DNA of 63,454 nucleotides from an uncultured Bacilli bacterium. Lineage in GTDB: Bacteria > Bacillota_I > Bacilli_A > ML615J-28 > CAG-313. The stretch is taken from the NCBI GenBank assembly GCA_934098295.1, contig CAKONV010000010.1:1-63454 (forward strand), written 5' to 3'. The position numbers and the translations under genes are program-made. The notes below the pieces were generated by a model. It saw only the letters and a program-made list of their open reading frames with translations. It did not search any database and was not told the DNA's origin. Position 1 is the stretch's first letter. Each line of letters opens with the position of its first letter. Positions 25,719 to 35,966 of this stretch are shown piece after piece.

Positions 25719-27572
25719 TTATTTATTTGTTTCTTGATCTTGATATTGTAAACGATATAAGTTGTAATAATAGCCACGTTTTTTTAGTAAATCTTGATGA
25801 TTTCCTTGTTCAACGATTTGACCTTTTTGTAAACAAATAATATTATCAGCATGTTGAATTGTTGAAAGACGATGAGCTACTATTAACATTGTTCCAATAT
25901 TCATCATTTTAAGAAGAGACTGTTGAATCAATTGTTCCGTTTCCGTATCGATATTGGCAGTTGCTTCATCAAGGATCAAGATTTGAGGTTTATGTACTAC
26001 TGTTCTTGCGAATGACAATAATTGCCTTTGACCGCTAGAGAAGTTATTTCCTCCTTCTAATACTTGTTCTTCTAATCCTTTTGGTAATTTATTAATAAAT
26101 TGATCAGCATTAACATATTTGCAAGCCTCAATTACTTCTTCATCGCTAATAGTGTCATCCCTTAAGTTTATGTTACTTCTTATTGAACCAGAAAACAAGA
26201 ATACATCTTGAAGCATTTGTCCAATGCCTTTTCTTAAACTCTTAATTTTGATATCTCTTATATCTTTACCATCAATTAAAATTTGACCTTTTTGAATATC
26301 ATAGTTACGAACAATTAATTGCAATATTGTTGTTTTTCCTGCTCCTGTTGCACCAACAAAAGCAACTACTTGTTTAGGTCTAATATGGAAAGATACATCT
26401 TTTAAAATCCACTCTTCATCTTTATAAGCAAACCAAACATTTTTAAATTCAATATCGCCTTCAAAATGTTCGATTTCTAAAGCACCTTCTTTATCTCTAA
26501 AATCAGGCTTTATATCTAATAAATTATATAATCTTTCACAAGAAGTAAAAGCTTTTTGCAAAGCATTTAATTGGTCAGCTAAGTTTTGAATTGGATTAAA
26601 GAATTTACTAACTAAAGAATAGAAAATTTGGATAATTCCAATTACTGATAATGTAACTACTGAACTTAGTAACGGATTACATACGATACCATCTTTGATA
26701 CAAAAATATGTACCAAATCCGAATACACAAGCAAGAGCAGAATAGAATAATAAAGTTATAAATGGTCTATAAACAGAGAATATTTTTACATCATTTTTAC
26801 GGGAATTAATAATATCTTCGTTTAAACGATTAAACTCTTGTTCTTTTTGCTTTTCTTGATTAAATATTTGAGTAATTTTCATTCCAGAAATATTTTCATT
26901 TAGAAAAGCATTCATGACAGAGAAACTTTTTCTAACCTTACGATAATTTTTTCTAGACAAACTTCTAAAGATAACTGAACTTACTAAAATTAAAGGTAAG
27001 AAACATAATAAAATTGTTGAAATACGCCAGTCAATTAAATACATTACAACTATTACACCAATTAACATAATTACATTTTTAATTAATTGGACAATTGTAT
27101 TTGTAAATAAATCGCTTAAGGCGTTAGTATCTGATGTTACTCTTGTAACTAAAGAACCAACTGGAATCTCATTTATCTGAGAAATTGACATATTATCGAT
27201 ATGTTCAAAAACCATCATTCTTAAATCATAAATTATACTTTGTCCAATTTTTTGTAAGGACATTGTTGTAACATATATAAAAATTGTATTAACTAAATTA
27301 ACTACTAAGGCTACAAGACAAATAATAAATACTTCTCTCATATCTGATATATCAATATTACCGTTTTTAAATTTTTCAACAATTACTCCTAGAGAGCTTG
27401 TTACAAAGCCCGGTAAGATTGTTGCGGCAAGATCAATAAATATCATTGTTATCATTAAAATCAAAACAATTAATAATTTCCAACTATATGGTTTAATATA
27501 CTTCCATGTTCTTTTAATTATTTCACGATCGGTCATATGACGATCATTTTTTTCATAAATATGATGTGCCAT
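25719..27572 (-). CDS. ABC exporter half-transporter, catalytically canonical subunit
   Basis: 617 residues: six transmembrane helices (about 30-330) and a nucleotide-binding domain with Walker A GATGAGKTT, Walker B ILILDEA (catalytic Glu present) and H-loop IVAHRLSTI. The signature is FSSGQ rather than LSGGQ. It directly follows (1-bp gap) the gene for a second half-transporter with a degenerate site, so the pair forms a heterodimeric exporter of the BmrCD/TM287-288 type for lipids, peptides or drugs. Substrate is not predictable. Confidence 0.93.
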   Translation of the reverse strand: MAHHIYEKNDRHMTDREIIKRTWKYIKPYSWKLLIVLILMITMIFIDLAATILPGFVTSSLGVIVEKFKNGNIDISDMREVFIICLVALVVNLVNTIFIYVTTMSLQKIGQSIIYDLRMMVFEHIDNMSISQINEIPVGSLVTRVTSDTNALSDLFTNTIVQLIKNVIMLIGVIVVMYLIDWRISTILLCFLPLILVSSVIFRSLSRKNYRKVRKSFSVMNAFLNENISGMKITQIFNQEKQKEQEFNRLNEDIINSRKNDVKIFSVYRPFITLLFYSALACVFGFGTYFCIKDGIVCNPLLSSVVTLSVIGIIQIFYSLVSKFFNPIQNLADQLNALQKAFTSCERLYNLLDIKPDFRDKEGALEIEHFEGDIEFKNVWFAYKDEEWILKDVSFHIRPKQVVAFVGATGAGKTTILQLIVRNYDIQKGQILIDGKDIRDIKIKSLRKGIGQMLQDVFLFSGSIRSNINLRDDTISDEEVIEACKYVNADQFINKLPKGLEEQVLEGGNNFSSGQRQLLSFARTVVHKPQILILDEATANIDTETEQLIQQSLLKMMNIGTMLIVAHRLSTIQHADNIICLQKGQIVEQGNHQDLLKKRGYYYNLYRLQYQDQETNK

Positions 27573-27573
27573 T

Positions 27574-29349
27574 TTATTTACCCTCCATTTCTTCTTCTAA
27601 AGATTGGAGTTCAACCATTTTTGCGTATGTCTTGGAATTTTTTAAACATTCTTCATGACTACCAAATGCTTCAACGCAACCATCATTTAAAACTAGAATT
27701 TTATCTAGTGACATAACTGTTGATACTCTTGAAGCAATCAATATTGTTGTTTTTCCTGCTCTTTGAGTTTTAATATTATTTATAATTGTTTCTTCTGTTT
27801 TCACGTCAACGGCGCTCACAGAATCATCTAAAACTAAAATTGTTGGATCTTTGATAATAGCTCTAGCAATAGATATTCTTTGTTTTTGTCCACCAGAAAG
27901 TGATACACCTTTTTCACCAATTAGGGTTTGATATTTGTCTTTAAATTCTTCAATATTATCATTTACGGCTGCGAAAGTAGCAGCTTCTTTTACTTTTTCA
28001 TCACTTAAAGAAGGATTAGAAAAAGCTATGTTAGATCTAATAGTATCTGAGAATAAGAAGTTATCTTGAGGACAATAACCAATATTTTCTCTTACATCTT
28101 TAATTGGTAGATGCATAATATCGTGTCCATCAATGAATAATGTATTTTCTTTTACATTGTATAATCTAAATAACATATTAACTAGTGTCGATTTACCACA
28201 ACCTATTTTACCAACAATTCCAATCGTTTCTCCAGCTTTAATTTTAAAGTTAATATCCTTTAGTACTAAACTATCCGGAGCATCGGGATATGCAAAGTCA
28301 AAATTTTTAAATTCAATTTCACCTTTATAAGTTTCAAGTTTATCAATTACATCATCAAATACTTCTACTTTTTCATCAAGAATATTAGAAATTCTTTTCA
28401 AAGAAGTTCTAGCTCTTGCTACAAGATTGATTGTTCCTGCAAGTGCAAATACTGGCCAAATTAATGTATCCGCAAATCCAACAAAAGTAACAAGTTGTCC
28501 AAGGGTAATGCCATCATCACCTTTAGATTTAACATTAAGGTAAACTAAGTAACTACCACCTAGCATGATAATTCCAAATACTAAATATATTAAAGCATCA
28601 AAAACTACATCTAGTATGCAACTAGTTCTCGCAAAATTTATGTTCGTATTTTTATTGTTATTTGCTTCTTTAGAAAATTGTTTTAATTCTTTCTTTTCTT
28701 TTACAAAAGCTTTAATAACTCTTATTCCCGTAAAATTTTCTTGAGCGAAATCACTCATATCTTCAAAGGCTTTTTGTCTTCTTTCATATTTCTTTTCCAT
28801 AAGTTTATCAACGAAAAAAGCACATACACCAAGTAATAATAGAGGTATTAATAAAATTGCCGTAAGAACTGGTTGAAGTCTAAACATTTTTATAAGTGAT
28901 ATAACTAGCAAAAAGATTCCATCAACAAGTTGAACAATTCCAAATCCAAAGGCTTCTTCTAATGTTTCCAAATCGTTTGAGAAATAAGAAAGAACTGCTC
29001 CCGTTTTGTTAGTTTTATAATATCTTTGAGTTAGAATACATGTCTTTTTAAACATATCTGTTCTTAAATCTGACTGAACTCTAATTGATTCTCCAAATAT
29101 ACATCTTCTCCATACGAAACGTCCTATAAACATTCCCACACCAACTAAGGCAATTAGTATTACTTCTTTAATTAAAAATTTGTAATTGCCAATTGAAATG
29201 CCGCCATCTGTTACACTATCTACTATGCTTCCTGTGATTTGAGGAATAAACAATTGAATATAATCTACAAATATTAGTGATAGAATACCAAAAAAGAAAT
29301 ACCAAAAATATTTTTTATAAAATTTATTAACATGTTTGCCAAATATCAT
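27574..29349 (-). CDS. ABC exporter half-transporter, degenerate-site subunit
   Basis: About 591 residues from ATG at 29349 (AAAGGAGGT upstream; an earlier ATG at 29379 lies before that ribosome site). Six transmembrane helices and an NBD with Walker A GKIGCGKST and signature LSGGQ. Walker B ends in Asp (LVLDDS) instead of the catalytic Glu, and the H-loop His is Ser (IASRVSTV). Its ATP site is therefore non-hydrolytic, as in asymmetric heterodimeric exporters. It is the first gene of the two-gene operon. Confidence 0.93.
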   Translation of the reverse strand: MIFGKHVNKFYKKYFWYFFFGILSLIFVDYIQLFIPQITGSIVDSVTDGGISIGNYKFLIKEVILIALVGVGMFIGRFVWRRCIFGESIRVQSDLRTDMFKKTCILTQRYYKTNKTGAVLSYFSNDLETLEEAFGFGIVQLVDGIFLLVISLIKMFRLQPVLTAILLIPLLLLGVCAFFVDKLMEKKYERRQKAFEDMSDFAQENFTGIRVIKAFVKEKKELKQFSKEANNNKNTNINFARTSCILDVVFDALIYLVFGIIMLGGSYLVYLNVKSKGDDGITLGQLVTFVGFADTLIWPVFALAGTINLVARARTSLKRISNILDEKVEVFDDVIDKLETYKGEIEFKNFDFAYPDAPDSLVLKDINFKIKAGETIGIVGKIGCGKSTLVNMLFRLYNVKENTLFIDGHDIMHLPIKDVRENIGYCPQDNFLFSDTIRSNIAFSNPSLSDEKVKEAATFAAVNDNIEEFKDKYQTLIGEKGVSLSGGQKQRISIARAIIKDPTILVLDDSVSAVDVKTEETIINNIKTQRAGKTTILIASRVSTVMSLDKILVLNDGCVEAFGSHEECLKNSKTYAKMVELQSLEEEMEGK

Positions 29350-29481
29350 AGTAAATTTTATACCTCCTTTTGATAACATTAGCTACTATTATACACCTTT
29401 TCTACATAAATTACTAGATTATTACTTTTTTATGTTTTTTCTTATTTTTTGTTTTTTTCTTTTTGAAAAATTATATTTATT

Positions 29482-29515
29482 TTATTTTCTTAAAAAGAAA
29501 TTTTTAAGAAAATAA
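29482..29515. repeat. 15-bp perfect AT inverted repeat
   Basis: Two 15-base arms (beginning TTATTTTCTTAAAAA) with a GAAA spacer, located between the hydA terminator and the exporter promoter region. It may be an additional terminator or an operator. Confidence 0.5.
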
Positions 29516-29546
29516 AAAATTAAGGCAGCATTATTTTTGCTGCCTT
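29516..29546. terminator. Terminator of hydCBA
   Basis: 9-bp stem AAGGCAGCA / TGCTGCCTT with U-runs on both strands; the minus-strand hairpin ends the hydrogenase transcript. Confidence 0.9.
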
Positions 29547-29554
29547 TTTATATA

Positions 29555-31327
29555 TTATTTTTTACGTGGGAATCTTTCTCTAGCTGCATATGTTGTATGT
29601 AATAATTCATGAGCTTTATGAGAATTAGGTTCTCCTAAGAAATTTTCATATAGTTCTTTAATTTGTTTATTGTTATGTGATTGGCGTAGGGTTAAACGTT
29701 CATCTTCACTATACAAAGCATTAGCACGTTTTTGTCTATAAGTATCAAGAATATCTAAATCTTCATTAGGTAAGAAACAAGGTTTAACATATGGTTGACC
29801 ACCACCATTAATACATCCACCAGGACATCCCATGATTTCAATAAATGTATATGGACTCTTACCTTCATTGATTTGATCTAATAATACTTTAGCATTACGC
29901 ATTCCTGAAGCTACTGCTACTTTTATTTCTTGATTATTAATTGTGATTGAAGCTTCTTTTAATCCTTCAAGACCTCTTACTTGTTCGAATTTTATTCCTT
30001 CATGTTCTTTGCCTGTAAGAACAAAATAAGCAGTTCTTAAAGCAGCTTCCATAACACCACCTGTTACACCAAATATTACACCAGCACCAGAATATTCGCC
30101 CATGATGTCTTGGTCAAACTCTTCATCAGGAAGTTTTGTAAAGTTGATACCACTACGTTTAATTAATTTTGCTAATTCACGAGTAGTTAAAACAGCATCA
30201 ACATCTTTTATACCATCTTTTTGTAATTGTGGACGTTCTTTTTCTTGTTTTTTGGCTGTACAAGGCATAATTGATACTACAAACATATCTTTAGGATCAA
30301 TATTGTTTTTAATAGCATAGTATGATTTCAAGATAGCACCTTGCATTTGATGAGGTGATTTACAACTTGATAAATGATCTAGGAGGTTAGGATAATAATA
30401 TTCTGCGTAGTTTACCCATCCTGGTGAACATGATGTAATCATTGGTAAAACACCAGCATTTTTTATACGTCCTAATAATTCTGTTGCTTCTTCCATAATG
30501 GTAAGATCGGCTGCAAAGTCAGTATCATATACTTTCTTAAATCCTAATCTTCTTAAAGATGCTACCATTTTTCCTGTAACAGCTGTACCAATTGGAAGAC
30601 CAAACTCTTCTCCTAAAGCTGCTCTTACAGCTGGAGCTGTTTGAACAACTACATATTTACCTTGTCGCATAGCTTCATCAACTTTGGCTATTTCACTTTT
30701 TTCCATTAACGCACCCGTTGGACATACATTAACGCATTGGCCACAAAGAATACATGGGCTTTCACCAAAACTACGATTTTCAGCTGGAGCTACAATAGTA
30801 TTGAAACCACGCTTTTCGAATCCTAAAATACCTGTTCCATGAGCAGCTTTGCATCTTTCAATGCAACGTCCACAAAGAATACATTTAGAAGTATCACGAA
30901 CAATTGATGGTGTTAATTCATCGATTGTTGTAGGTGTTTTTACCCCAAGGAATTTGTCTTCTCTTGCACCAGTTATTTGAGCTACATGTAATAGTTCACA
31001 AGCACCATTTTTATCACATTGTTGACATTTAAATGAGTGATTAGATAATAGTAATTCAACACTAATACGACGAGCATTTACAGCTTTTGGTGAAGAAATT
31101 TTAATTTCCATTCCTTCTGAAATTGGATATACACAAGATGCTACTAGTCCTCTTGCACCGGTTGCTTCTACTAAACAAACTCTACAAGATGCAAGACTAC
31201 ATTCATTGTGATTATAACTACATAATGAAGGTATTTCATAACCACATATTCTTGCAGCTTCTAATATAGTAAGACCTTCTTCAACTTGATATGATTGACC
31301 TTCAATTTTTATATTAATCTTTGCCAT
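29555..31327 (-). CDS. hydA: [FeFe]-hydrogenase catalytic subunit HydA (electron-bifurcating type)
   Basis: 590 residues. Clusters in order: N-terminal [2Fe-2S] (Cys36, 48, 51, 65), His-ligated [4Fe-4S] (His97, Cys101, 104, 110), two ferredoxin-type [4Fe-4S] clusters (Cys149-152-155-159 and Cys192-195-198-202), then the H-cluster domain with TSCSPGW (Cys300), MPCTAKK (Cys355) and CPGGCINGGGQP (Cys501 and 505). It makes or oxidises H2 in the cytosol. With HydB and HydC encoded upstream it forms the trimer that couples NADH and reduced ferredoxin to H2 formation. GGAGGG precedes the ATG. No maturases (HydE, F, G) are in this window. Confidence 0.97.
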   Translation of the reverse strand: MAKINIKIEGQSYQVEEGLTILEAARICGYEIPSLCSYNHNECSLASCRVCLVEATGARGLVASCVYPISEGMEIKISSPKAVNARRISVELLLSNHSFKCQQCDKNGACELLHVAQITGAREDKFLGVKTPTTIDELTPSIVRDTSKCILCGRCIERCKAAHGTGILGFEKRGFNTIVAPAENRSFGESPCILCGQCVNVCPTGALMEKSEIAKVDEAMRQGKYVVVQTAPAVRAALGEEFGLPIGTAVTGKMVASLRRLGFKKVYDTDFAADLTIMEEATELLGRIKNAGVLPMITSCSPGWVNYAEYYYPNLLDHLSSCKSPHQMQGAILKSYYAIKNNIDPKDMFVVSIMPCTAKKQEKERPQLQKDGIKDVDAVLTTRELAKLIKRSGINFTKLPDEEFDQDIMGEYSGAGVIFGVTGGVMEAALRTAYFVLTGKEHEGIKFEQVRGLEGLKEASITINNQEIKVAVASGMRNAKVLLDQINEGKSPYTFIEIMGCPGGCINGGGQPYVKPCFLPNEDLDILDTYRQKRANALYSEDERLTLRQSHNNKQIKELYENFLGEPNSHKAHELLHTTYAARERFPRKK

Positions 31328-31339
31328 ATTTTCCCTCCA

Positions 31340-33205
31340 TTATTTCTTTGAAATTGCATGGAATGGACATGATGACATACACATACCACACTTAATACAT
31401 TTAGCTTGATCAATTACATATGGAACTTTTCCTATTACACCTTCAATTGCGTTAACTGGACAATTTCTTGCACACTTAGAACATTTCTTACACATTGATT
31501 CATCAATATGGTATTCCATTAATTTTTTACAAATATGGGCAGGACATTTCTTATCAACAACGTGGGCGATGTATTCTTCTTTAAACTGTTTCATAGTTGA
31601 AACAATCGGATTAGCTGAAGTTTGACCAAGTCCACATAAAGAATTTGATTTAACGGCTTCTGCTAATTCTTCTAAATCCGCTAAATCTTCTAATGTTCCT
31701 TTTCCTTCTGTTATTCTTGTTAAAATCTCAAGCATTCTTTTAGTACCAATACGACATGGACTACATTTACCACAAGATTCATCACAAATGAATTCCATAT
31801 AGAATTTCGCAACATCGACCATACAGTTGTCTTCATCCATAACAATAGCTCCACCTGAACCCATCATTGAACCTAAAGCTACTAAATTATCATAATCAAT
31901 TGGTGTATCTAAATCTTTAGCAGTTAAACAACCTCCAGATGGTCCACCTGTTTGAATAGCTTTAAATTGTTTACCATGAGGGACACCACCGCCAATATCA
32001 TATACTAATTCTCTTAGAGTTGTTCCCATTGGAACTTCTACTAATCCTACATTGTTTACTTTTCCACCTAAAGCGAAAACTTTAGTACCTTTCGATTTTT
32101 CGGTACCTAAAGAAGCAAATTTATCAGCCCCTTCTCTTAAGATGTAAGGAACACAAGCAAGAGTTTCTACATTGTTAATAATTGATGGTTTTTGCCATAA
32201 TCCCTTTACCGCAGGGAAAGGAGGTCTTGGTCTTGGCATACCACGTTTACCTTCTATTGAGTTTAATAATGCCGTTTCTTCTCCACAAACAAAAGCACCA
32301 GCACCTAAACGAATGTGCACATCAAAACTAAAGTCAGTTCCTAAGATATTATCACCTAATAATCCTAGTTGTTTTGCTTCTTTGATGGCAATTTTTAATC
32401 TGTTTACAGCAATTGGATATTCAGCACGAACATAGAAGTATCCATTTTTAGCACCAATAGCATATCCAGCAATGGCCATACCTTCAATAACACCTAGAGG
32501 ATTACCTTCTAAAATAGAACGGTCCATAAATGCACCAGGGTCACCTTCATCACCGTTACATACTACATACTTTTCATCGCTTTCTTGATTATATGCAAAT
32601 TGCCATTTACGTCCAGTAGGGAATCCTCCACCACCTCGTCCTCTTAAGCCTGATTTTAATACTTCATCGATGACTTCTTGTCTTGTCATTGTTAAGGCTT
32701 TTTGCAATCCTTGATAAGCACCATAACCTAAAGCTTCTTCAATATTTTCAGGATTAATTACACCACAGCCATGTAAAGCAAGTCTAACCTGTTTTTTATA
32801 GAAATTAATTTCGTCTTGTTTTTGAATTTTTTCGTTTGTTACTGGGTCAACATATAATAAACGTTCAACAATTTCATTGTTAATGATATCTTTTTCAATA
32901 ATTTCTTCAACATCATCAACACGAACTGTTCTATACAAAGTATCTTCAGGAAAAATTTTAACGAATGGTCCCTGTGAACAGAAACCAAAACAACCAACTT
33001 TATTAACCGTTACTCTGTCTTCTAAACCTTTTTCACTAATTAATTTTTGAAATGTTTCTAAAATTTGTTCTGAATTACTTGATAAACATCCAGTTCCACC
33101 ACAAATAACAATTGAACGTTTTCCGTTTGTACCAGAAAATTTAGCATCTAATTTATTAGTGCAAGCACATATTTTCTTATTTAATTCTTCTTGATTTCTA
33201 ATCAT
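31340..33205 (-). CDS. hydB: HydB, NADH-binding flavoprotein subunit of the bifurcating hydrogenase (NuoF-like)
   Basis: 621 residues. N-terminal thioredoxin-like [2Fe-2S] domain (VICGGTGCLSS, CFGFCSQGP), NuoF-like FMN/NAD domain (GLRGRGGGGFPTGRKW and GDEGDPGAFMDRSILEGNP), SLBB segment, the [4Fe-4S] motif SCGKCSPCRIG, and a C-terminal pair of [4Fe-4S] clusters (CKKCSKCARNCP and CIKCGMCMSSCP). It carries the FMN at which electrons from NADH and ferredoxin are bifurcated or confurcated. Its ATG overlaps the hydC stop by one base; hydA follows 12 bases downstream. Confidence 0.97.
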   Translation of the reverse strand: MIRNQEELNKKICACTNKLDAKFSGTNGKRSIVICGGTGCLSSNSEQILETFQKLISEKGLEDRVTVNKVGCFGFCSQGPFVKIFPEDTLYRTVRVDDVEEIIEKDIINNEIVERLLYVDPVTNEKIQKQDEINFYKKQVRLALHGCGVINPENIEEALGYGAYQGLQKALTMTRQEVIDEVLKSGLRGRGGGGFPTGRKWQFAYNQESDEKYVVCNGDEGDPGAFMDRSILEGNPLGVIEGMAIAGYAIGAKNGYFYVRAEYPIAVNRLKIAIKEAKQLGLLGDNILGTDFSFDVHIRLGAGAFVCGEETALLNSIEGKRGMPRPRPPFPAVKGLWQKPSIINNVETLACVPYILREGADKFASLGTEKSKGTKVFALGGKVNNVGLVEVPMGTTLRELVYDIGGGVPHGKQFKAIQTGGPSGGCLTAKDLDTPIDYDNLVALGSMMGSGGAIVMDEDNCMVDVAKFYMEFICDESCGKCSPCRIGTKRMLEILTRITEGKGTLEDLADLEELAEAVKSNSLCGLGQTSANPIVSTMKQFKEEYIAHVVDKKCPAHICKKLMEYHIDESMCKKCSKCARNCPVNAIEGVIGKVPYVIDQAKCIKCGMCMSSCPFHAISKK

Positions 33206-33693
33206 TAGTTGCTACCTCCTAGTTTGCGATATTCTTCAATAATTGTAGGTACAGCCGATACTGTTAATTTTGGATATACTTTACCATTAATAGAAATTGC
33301 TGGTGCAATACCACAAGCACCTATACAACGTAATGCATCAAGAGTAAATAATCCATCTTCAGTTGTTTCGCCAGCTTTAATACCTAATAATTCTGAAAAT
33401 TTATCAATAATTTGTTGTGATCCTTTAACGTAACATGCTGTTCCAAGACAAATACCGATTACATATTTACCTTTTGGTTTCAAAGAAAAGAATGAATAAA
33501 ATGTTACTACACCGTATATTTCGGCAACAGGAACACCAATTTTTGAAGAAATTAATTCTTGTACTTCAAGCGGAATATAGCCATATTCTTTTTGAATATC
33601 ACTTAATATCATAATTAATGGTGTTGTTTCGTTCTGATATCTAGCAATAATTTCTTCGATTTGCTTTTGAGCAGTAGCACTTAAATGAGCCAT
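33205..33693 (-). CDS. hydC: HydC, NuoE-like [2Fe-2S] subunit of the bifurcating hydrogenase
   Basis: 162 residues of the NuoE thioredoxin-like family, with [2Fe-2S] ligands in CLGTACYVKG and CIGACGIAPA. It passes electrons within the HydABC complex. First gene of the operon, with a GGAGG ribosome site and a consensus promoter about 65 bases upstream of the ATG. Confidence 0.96.
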   Translation of the reverse strand: MAHLSATAQKQIEEIIARYQNETTPLIMILSDIQKEYGYIPLEVQELISSKIGVPVAEIYGVVTFYSFFSLKPKGKYVIGICLGTACYVKGSQQIIDKFSELLGIKAGETTEDGLFTLDALRCIGACGIAPAISINGKVYPKLTVSAVPTIIEEYRKLGGSN

Positions 33694-33757
33694 AATTAAC
33701 CTCCAATTTTTTTATAAATGTTTTTAAGAAACAATACGATAAAATTATATCGATAGA

Positions 33758-33786
33758 ATTATACCAAAAAAAGCTATCTTTTGCAA
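33758..33786 (-). promoter_or_regulatory. Promoter of hydCBA
   Basis: Minus strand TTGCAA (33786-33781), 17-bp spacer, TATAAT (33763-33758). Directly downstream is a near-repeat of TATAATTCTATCG. I see no Rex-type (TTGTGAA-N4-TTCACAA) site. Confidence 0.72.
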
Positions 33787-33886
33787 TTTAAATATATATT
33801 TTTTTATATACTTCATATACAGTTTTGATATAACTGCTTTAAAAAAATAAAAAATTGTTATTTTTGATTTTCTAATTTTTTCCTAT

Positions 33887-33924
33887 TAAAAAAAGTCTTC
33901 TGGCCTATTTACCAAAAGACTTTT
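33887..33924 (-). terminator. Terminator of the surface-lipoprotein operon
   Basis: Stem of AAAAGTCTT and CTGG paired with CC and AAGACTTTT (one bulge), followed by a U-run on the minus strand. Confidence 0.8.
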
Positions 33925-33935
33925 GATTTTTTGTT

Positions 33936-35936
33936 CTAATATTCAGCACTATATACTTGTCCTGCATCTCCAAAGCCAAATACTATCATCATACCATTGT
34001 AGTATAATCCTAGGTATTCACCTTGATATAATAAATCAGCTGGATTAATTATTTGTTCTTTTTTAACTGAATACATTCCTTTACCATCTGTGTATCCATA
34101 ACCAGCTTCAAGCGTTGAAGCACTACTTTGGAACACTGGTGCACCTGATGCAATTAAAGCTGCAATATAAGGGTTAGTTTCCCCAAAGTTAAATTCACTA
34201 TCATCGATAGATAAGCTACCTTTAATTTTTTCATTTGTTATTGTTTCTGCATTTCCAGATTTATTTATACAAATGAAATTAAAATAGCTTAGAGTATGAT
34301 CGGCATTATCTTTTAGGAATGATTTTCCAAGTGGAGTAAATAATTGATTTAAAGTCTTAATTAGGGGAACAATTGCGGTAGCCTTAACTACTGTAAACCA
34401 ACCTTCTTGTCCCACAACATAAGATGATAAATTACAATTTTCTATTTTTGTTTTAGCAACACTACCACCATCACTTGCGGTTGGACTTACATGGTCTTGG
34501 ATAATTACTGGTCCACCAGCACCAATCATTTCAGAATCTCTTAAAGTTACATCACAAGAACCCCAGTTATAAATAAAGCTATTAAATGAATCATATGCTT
34601 TACATTTATCTATCAAGAATGGAGCATAAGTAACATTAGGCATATATGCAATAAAGAAACAAGTTGTGATATTATTTACAGCTTCAAAACTTGGACCTTG
34701 AACCTTCATGCAAATTTGTCCACCAGCTTTAATCGTGTTTTCTACACGAGGAGCATTTCCAATAAAGTTAGTATTTTGTAAAGTTACATGTGCTTTCTCG
34801 CTACCTTCAAATCTCAATAATGTTGTATGAGAAATAACTGTACCTTCTTCAGTAATTTTGCCACGTTCACGTACTACTTCTTTTAATGTTTCAATTGATA
34901 CACTAAAATAATTACCATATAAATTAAATTCTTCATTATCTTTTAAGTCACGGAAATAGAAATTCTTAACATCTTTCATTGATCCTAAAGCTCTTTCGTA
35001 ATCGGAATCAGATTTTGAAAGTTCATCTTTTGTATAGAAGAAATAAGTAGGAACATCGTTAGCTGTAATATTAATATTAGTATGTAATATTAAATTAGTA
35101 GGTTTGTAATTTTCATCAAGATTATTTTCTACTTTAAATGCCTTCCATGCAGCAGCTTCATCACCACTAGTACGATTGTCAATATATGATAATTCTTTAG
35201 CATCATATACGTTATAACCATCAATTACATCAAAAGTAAAAGTCATAATATCTTTTTCTTTTAATCCATCAGCTAAAACTTCAACTTTAAAGGAATTGCC
35301 AATAGCTTTTGCAGAAAAATCTATAGTGGCATTTTTATAATCGATACTGTCAATATAATCACTAGTATTTTCTATCTTTTCGTATGTTTCACCATTTAAT
35401 AAATATATAGTTATACTATAATTCCATTCAGAAACTTTAGTAGGAGTTACTGCACCAGTTTCAGGATTATATTTTACAAAAGAAACTTCTGGTTTTGCAC
35501 ACCAAGCATTATCATCACCAACAACATATTTCTTTGTTAAATCAAAGAATTCTGTTTTCTTATTGTCTTTAACACTCTTATTAGCATTATATAAAACAAG
35601 GTTAGAATTTAGGCTTGAAGACAAAGGTTTAATTTCTAGTTCTACTTTTACCTTTTCCCATTTTGCGTAAACTGTAATATCTTTTGTTATAGCTTGTGAG
35701 AAATTAAATACTTTTTCTAAAGCTTGGTCTTCATACCAATCAATAAACTCAAATCCTTTATAGGTTGGATTAACAGGTTTAGTAGCTGTTTTTCCTTCTT
35801 CAACTACTTGTGTTTCCACTTTACTACCGCCATTAGTTTCAAACTTTACTTTATATGTTTTTGTCTCTTCACCACAAGAAACGATTGTAAAAGTGATAAA
35901 TATTGAAACAATAGCCAATATCATTTTTTTAAACAT
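33936..35936 (-). CDS. Surface lipoprotein with InlB B-repeat and probable beta-helix
   Basis: 666 residues: lipobox IVSC (Cys21), an InlB/Listeria-Bacteroides-type repeat at about 27-95 (GFEFIDWYEDQALEKVFNFS), a beta-sandwich region, then a region from about 280 with right-handed beta-helix character (VTLQNTNFIGNAPRVEN, FLIDKCKAYDSFNSFIYNWG, VTLRDSEMIGAGGPVIIQDH). Beta-helices often bind or cleave polysaccharides, but no catalytic residues can be assigned. It is the last gene of a four-gene operon with an ABC ATPase fusion, a permease and a small anchored protein (30-bp gap). Confidence 0.83.
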   Translation of the reverse strand: MFKKMILAIVSIFITFTIVSCGEETKTYKVKFETNGGSKVETQVVEEGKTATKPVNPTYKGFEFIDWYEDQALEKVFNFSQAITKDITVYAKWEKVKVELEIKPLSSSLNSNLVLYNANKSVKDNKKTEFFDLTKKYVVGDDNAWCAKPEVSFVKYNPETGAVTPTKVSEWNYSITIYLLNGETYEKIENTSDYIDSIDYKNATIDFSAKAIGNSFKVEVLADGLKEKDIMTFTFDVIDGYNVYDAKELSYIDNRTSGDEAAAWKAFKVENNLDENYKPTNLILHTNINITANDVPTYFFYTKDELSKSDSDYERALGSMKDVKNFYFRDLKDNEEFNLYGNYFSVSIETLKEVVRERGKITEEGTVISHTTLLRFEGSEKAHVTLQNTNFIGNAPRVENTIKAGGQICMKVQGPSFEAVNNITTCFFIAYMPNVTYAPFLIDKCKAYDSFNSFIYNWGSCDVTLRDSEMIGAGGPVIIQDHVSPTASDGGSVAKTKIENCNLSSYVVGQEGWFTVVKATAIVPLIKTLNQLFTPLGKSFLKDNADHTLSYFNFICINKSGNAETITNEKIKGSLSIDDSEFNFGETNPYIAALIASGAPVFQSSASTLEAGYGYTDGKGMYSVKKEQIINPADLLYQGEYLGLYYNGMMIVFGFGDAGQVYSAEY

Positions 35937-35966
35937 AAATAATTTTCTCCTTTTTTTATCTGTCGA

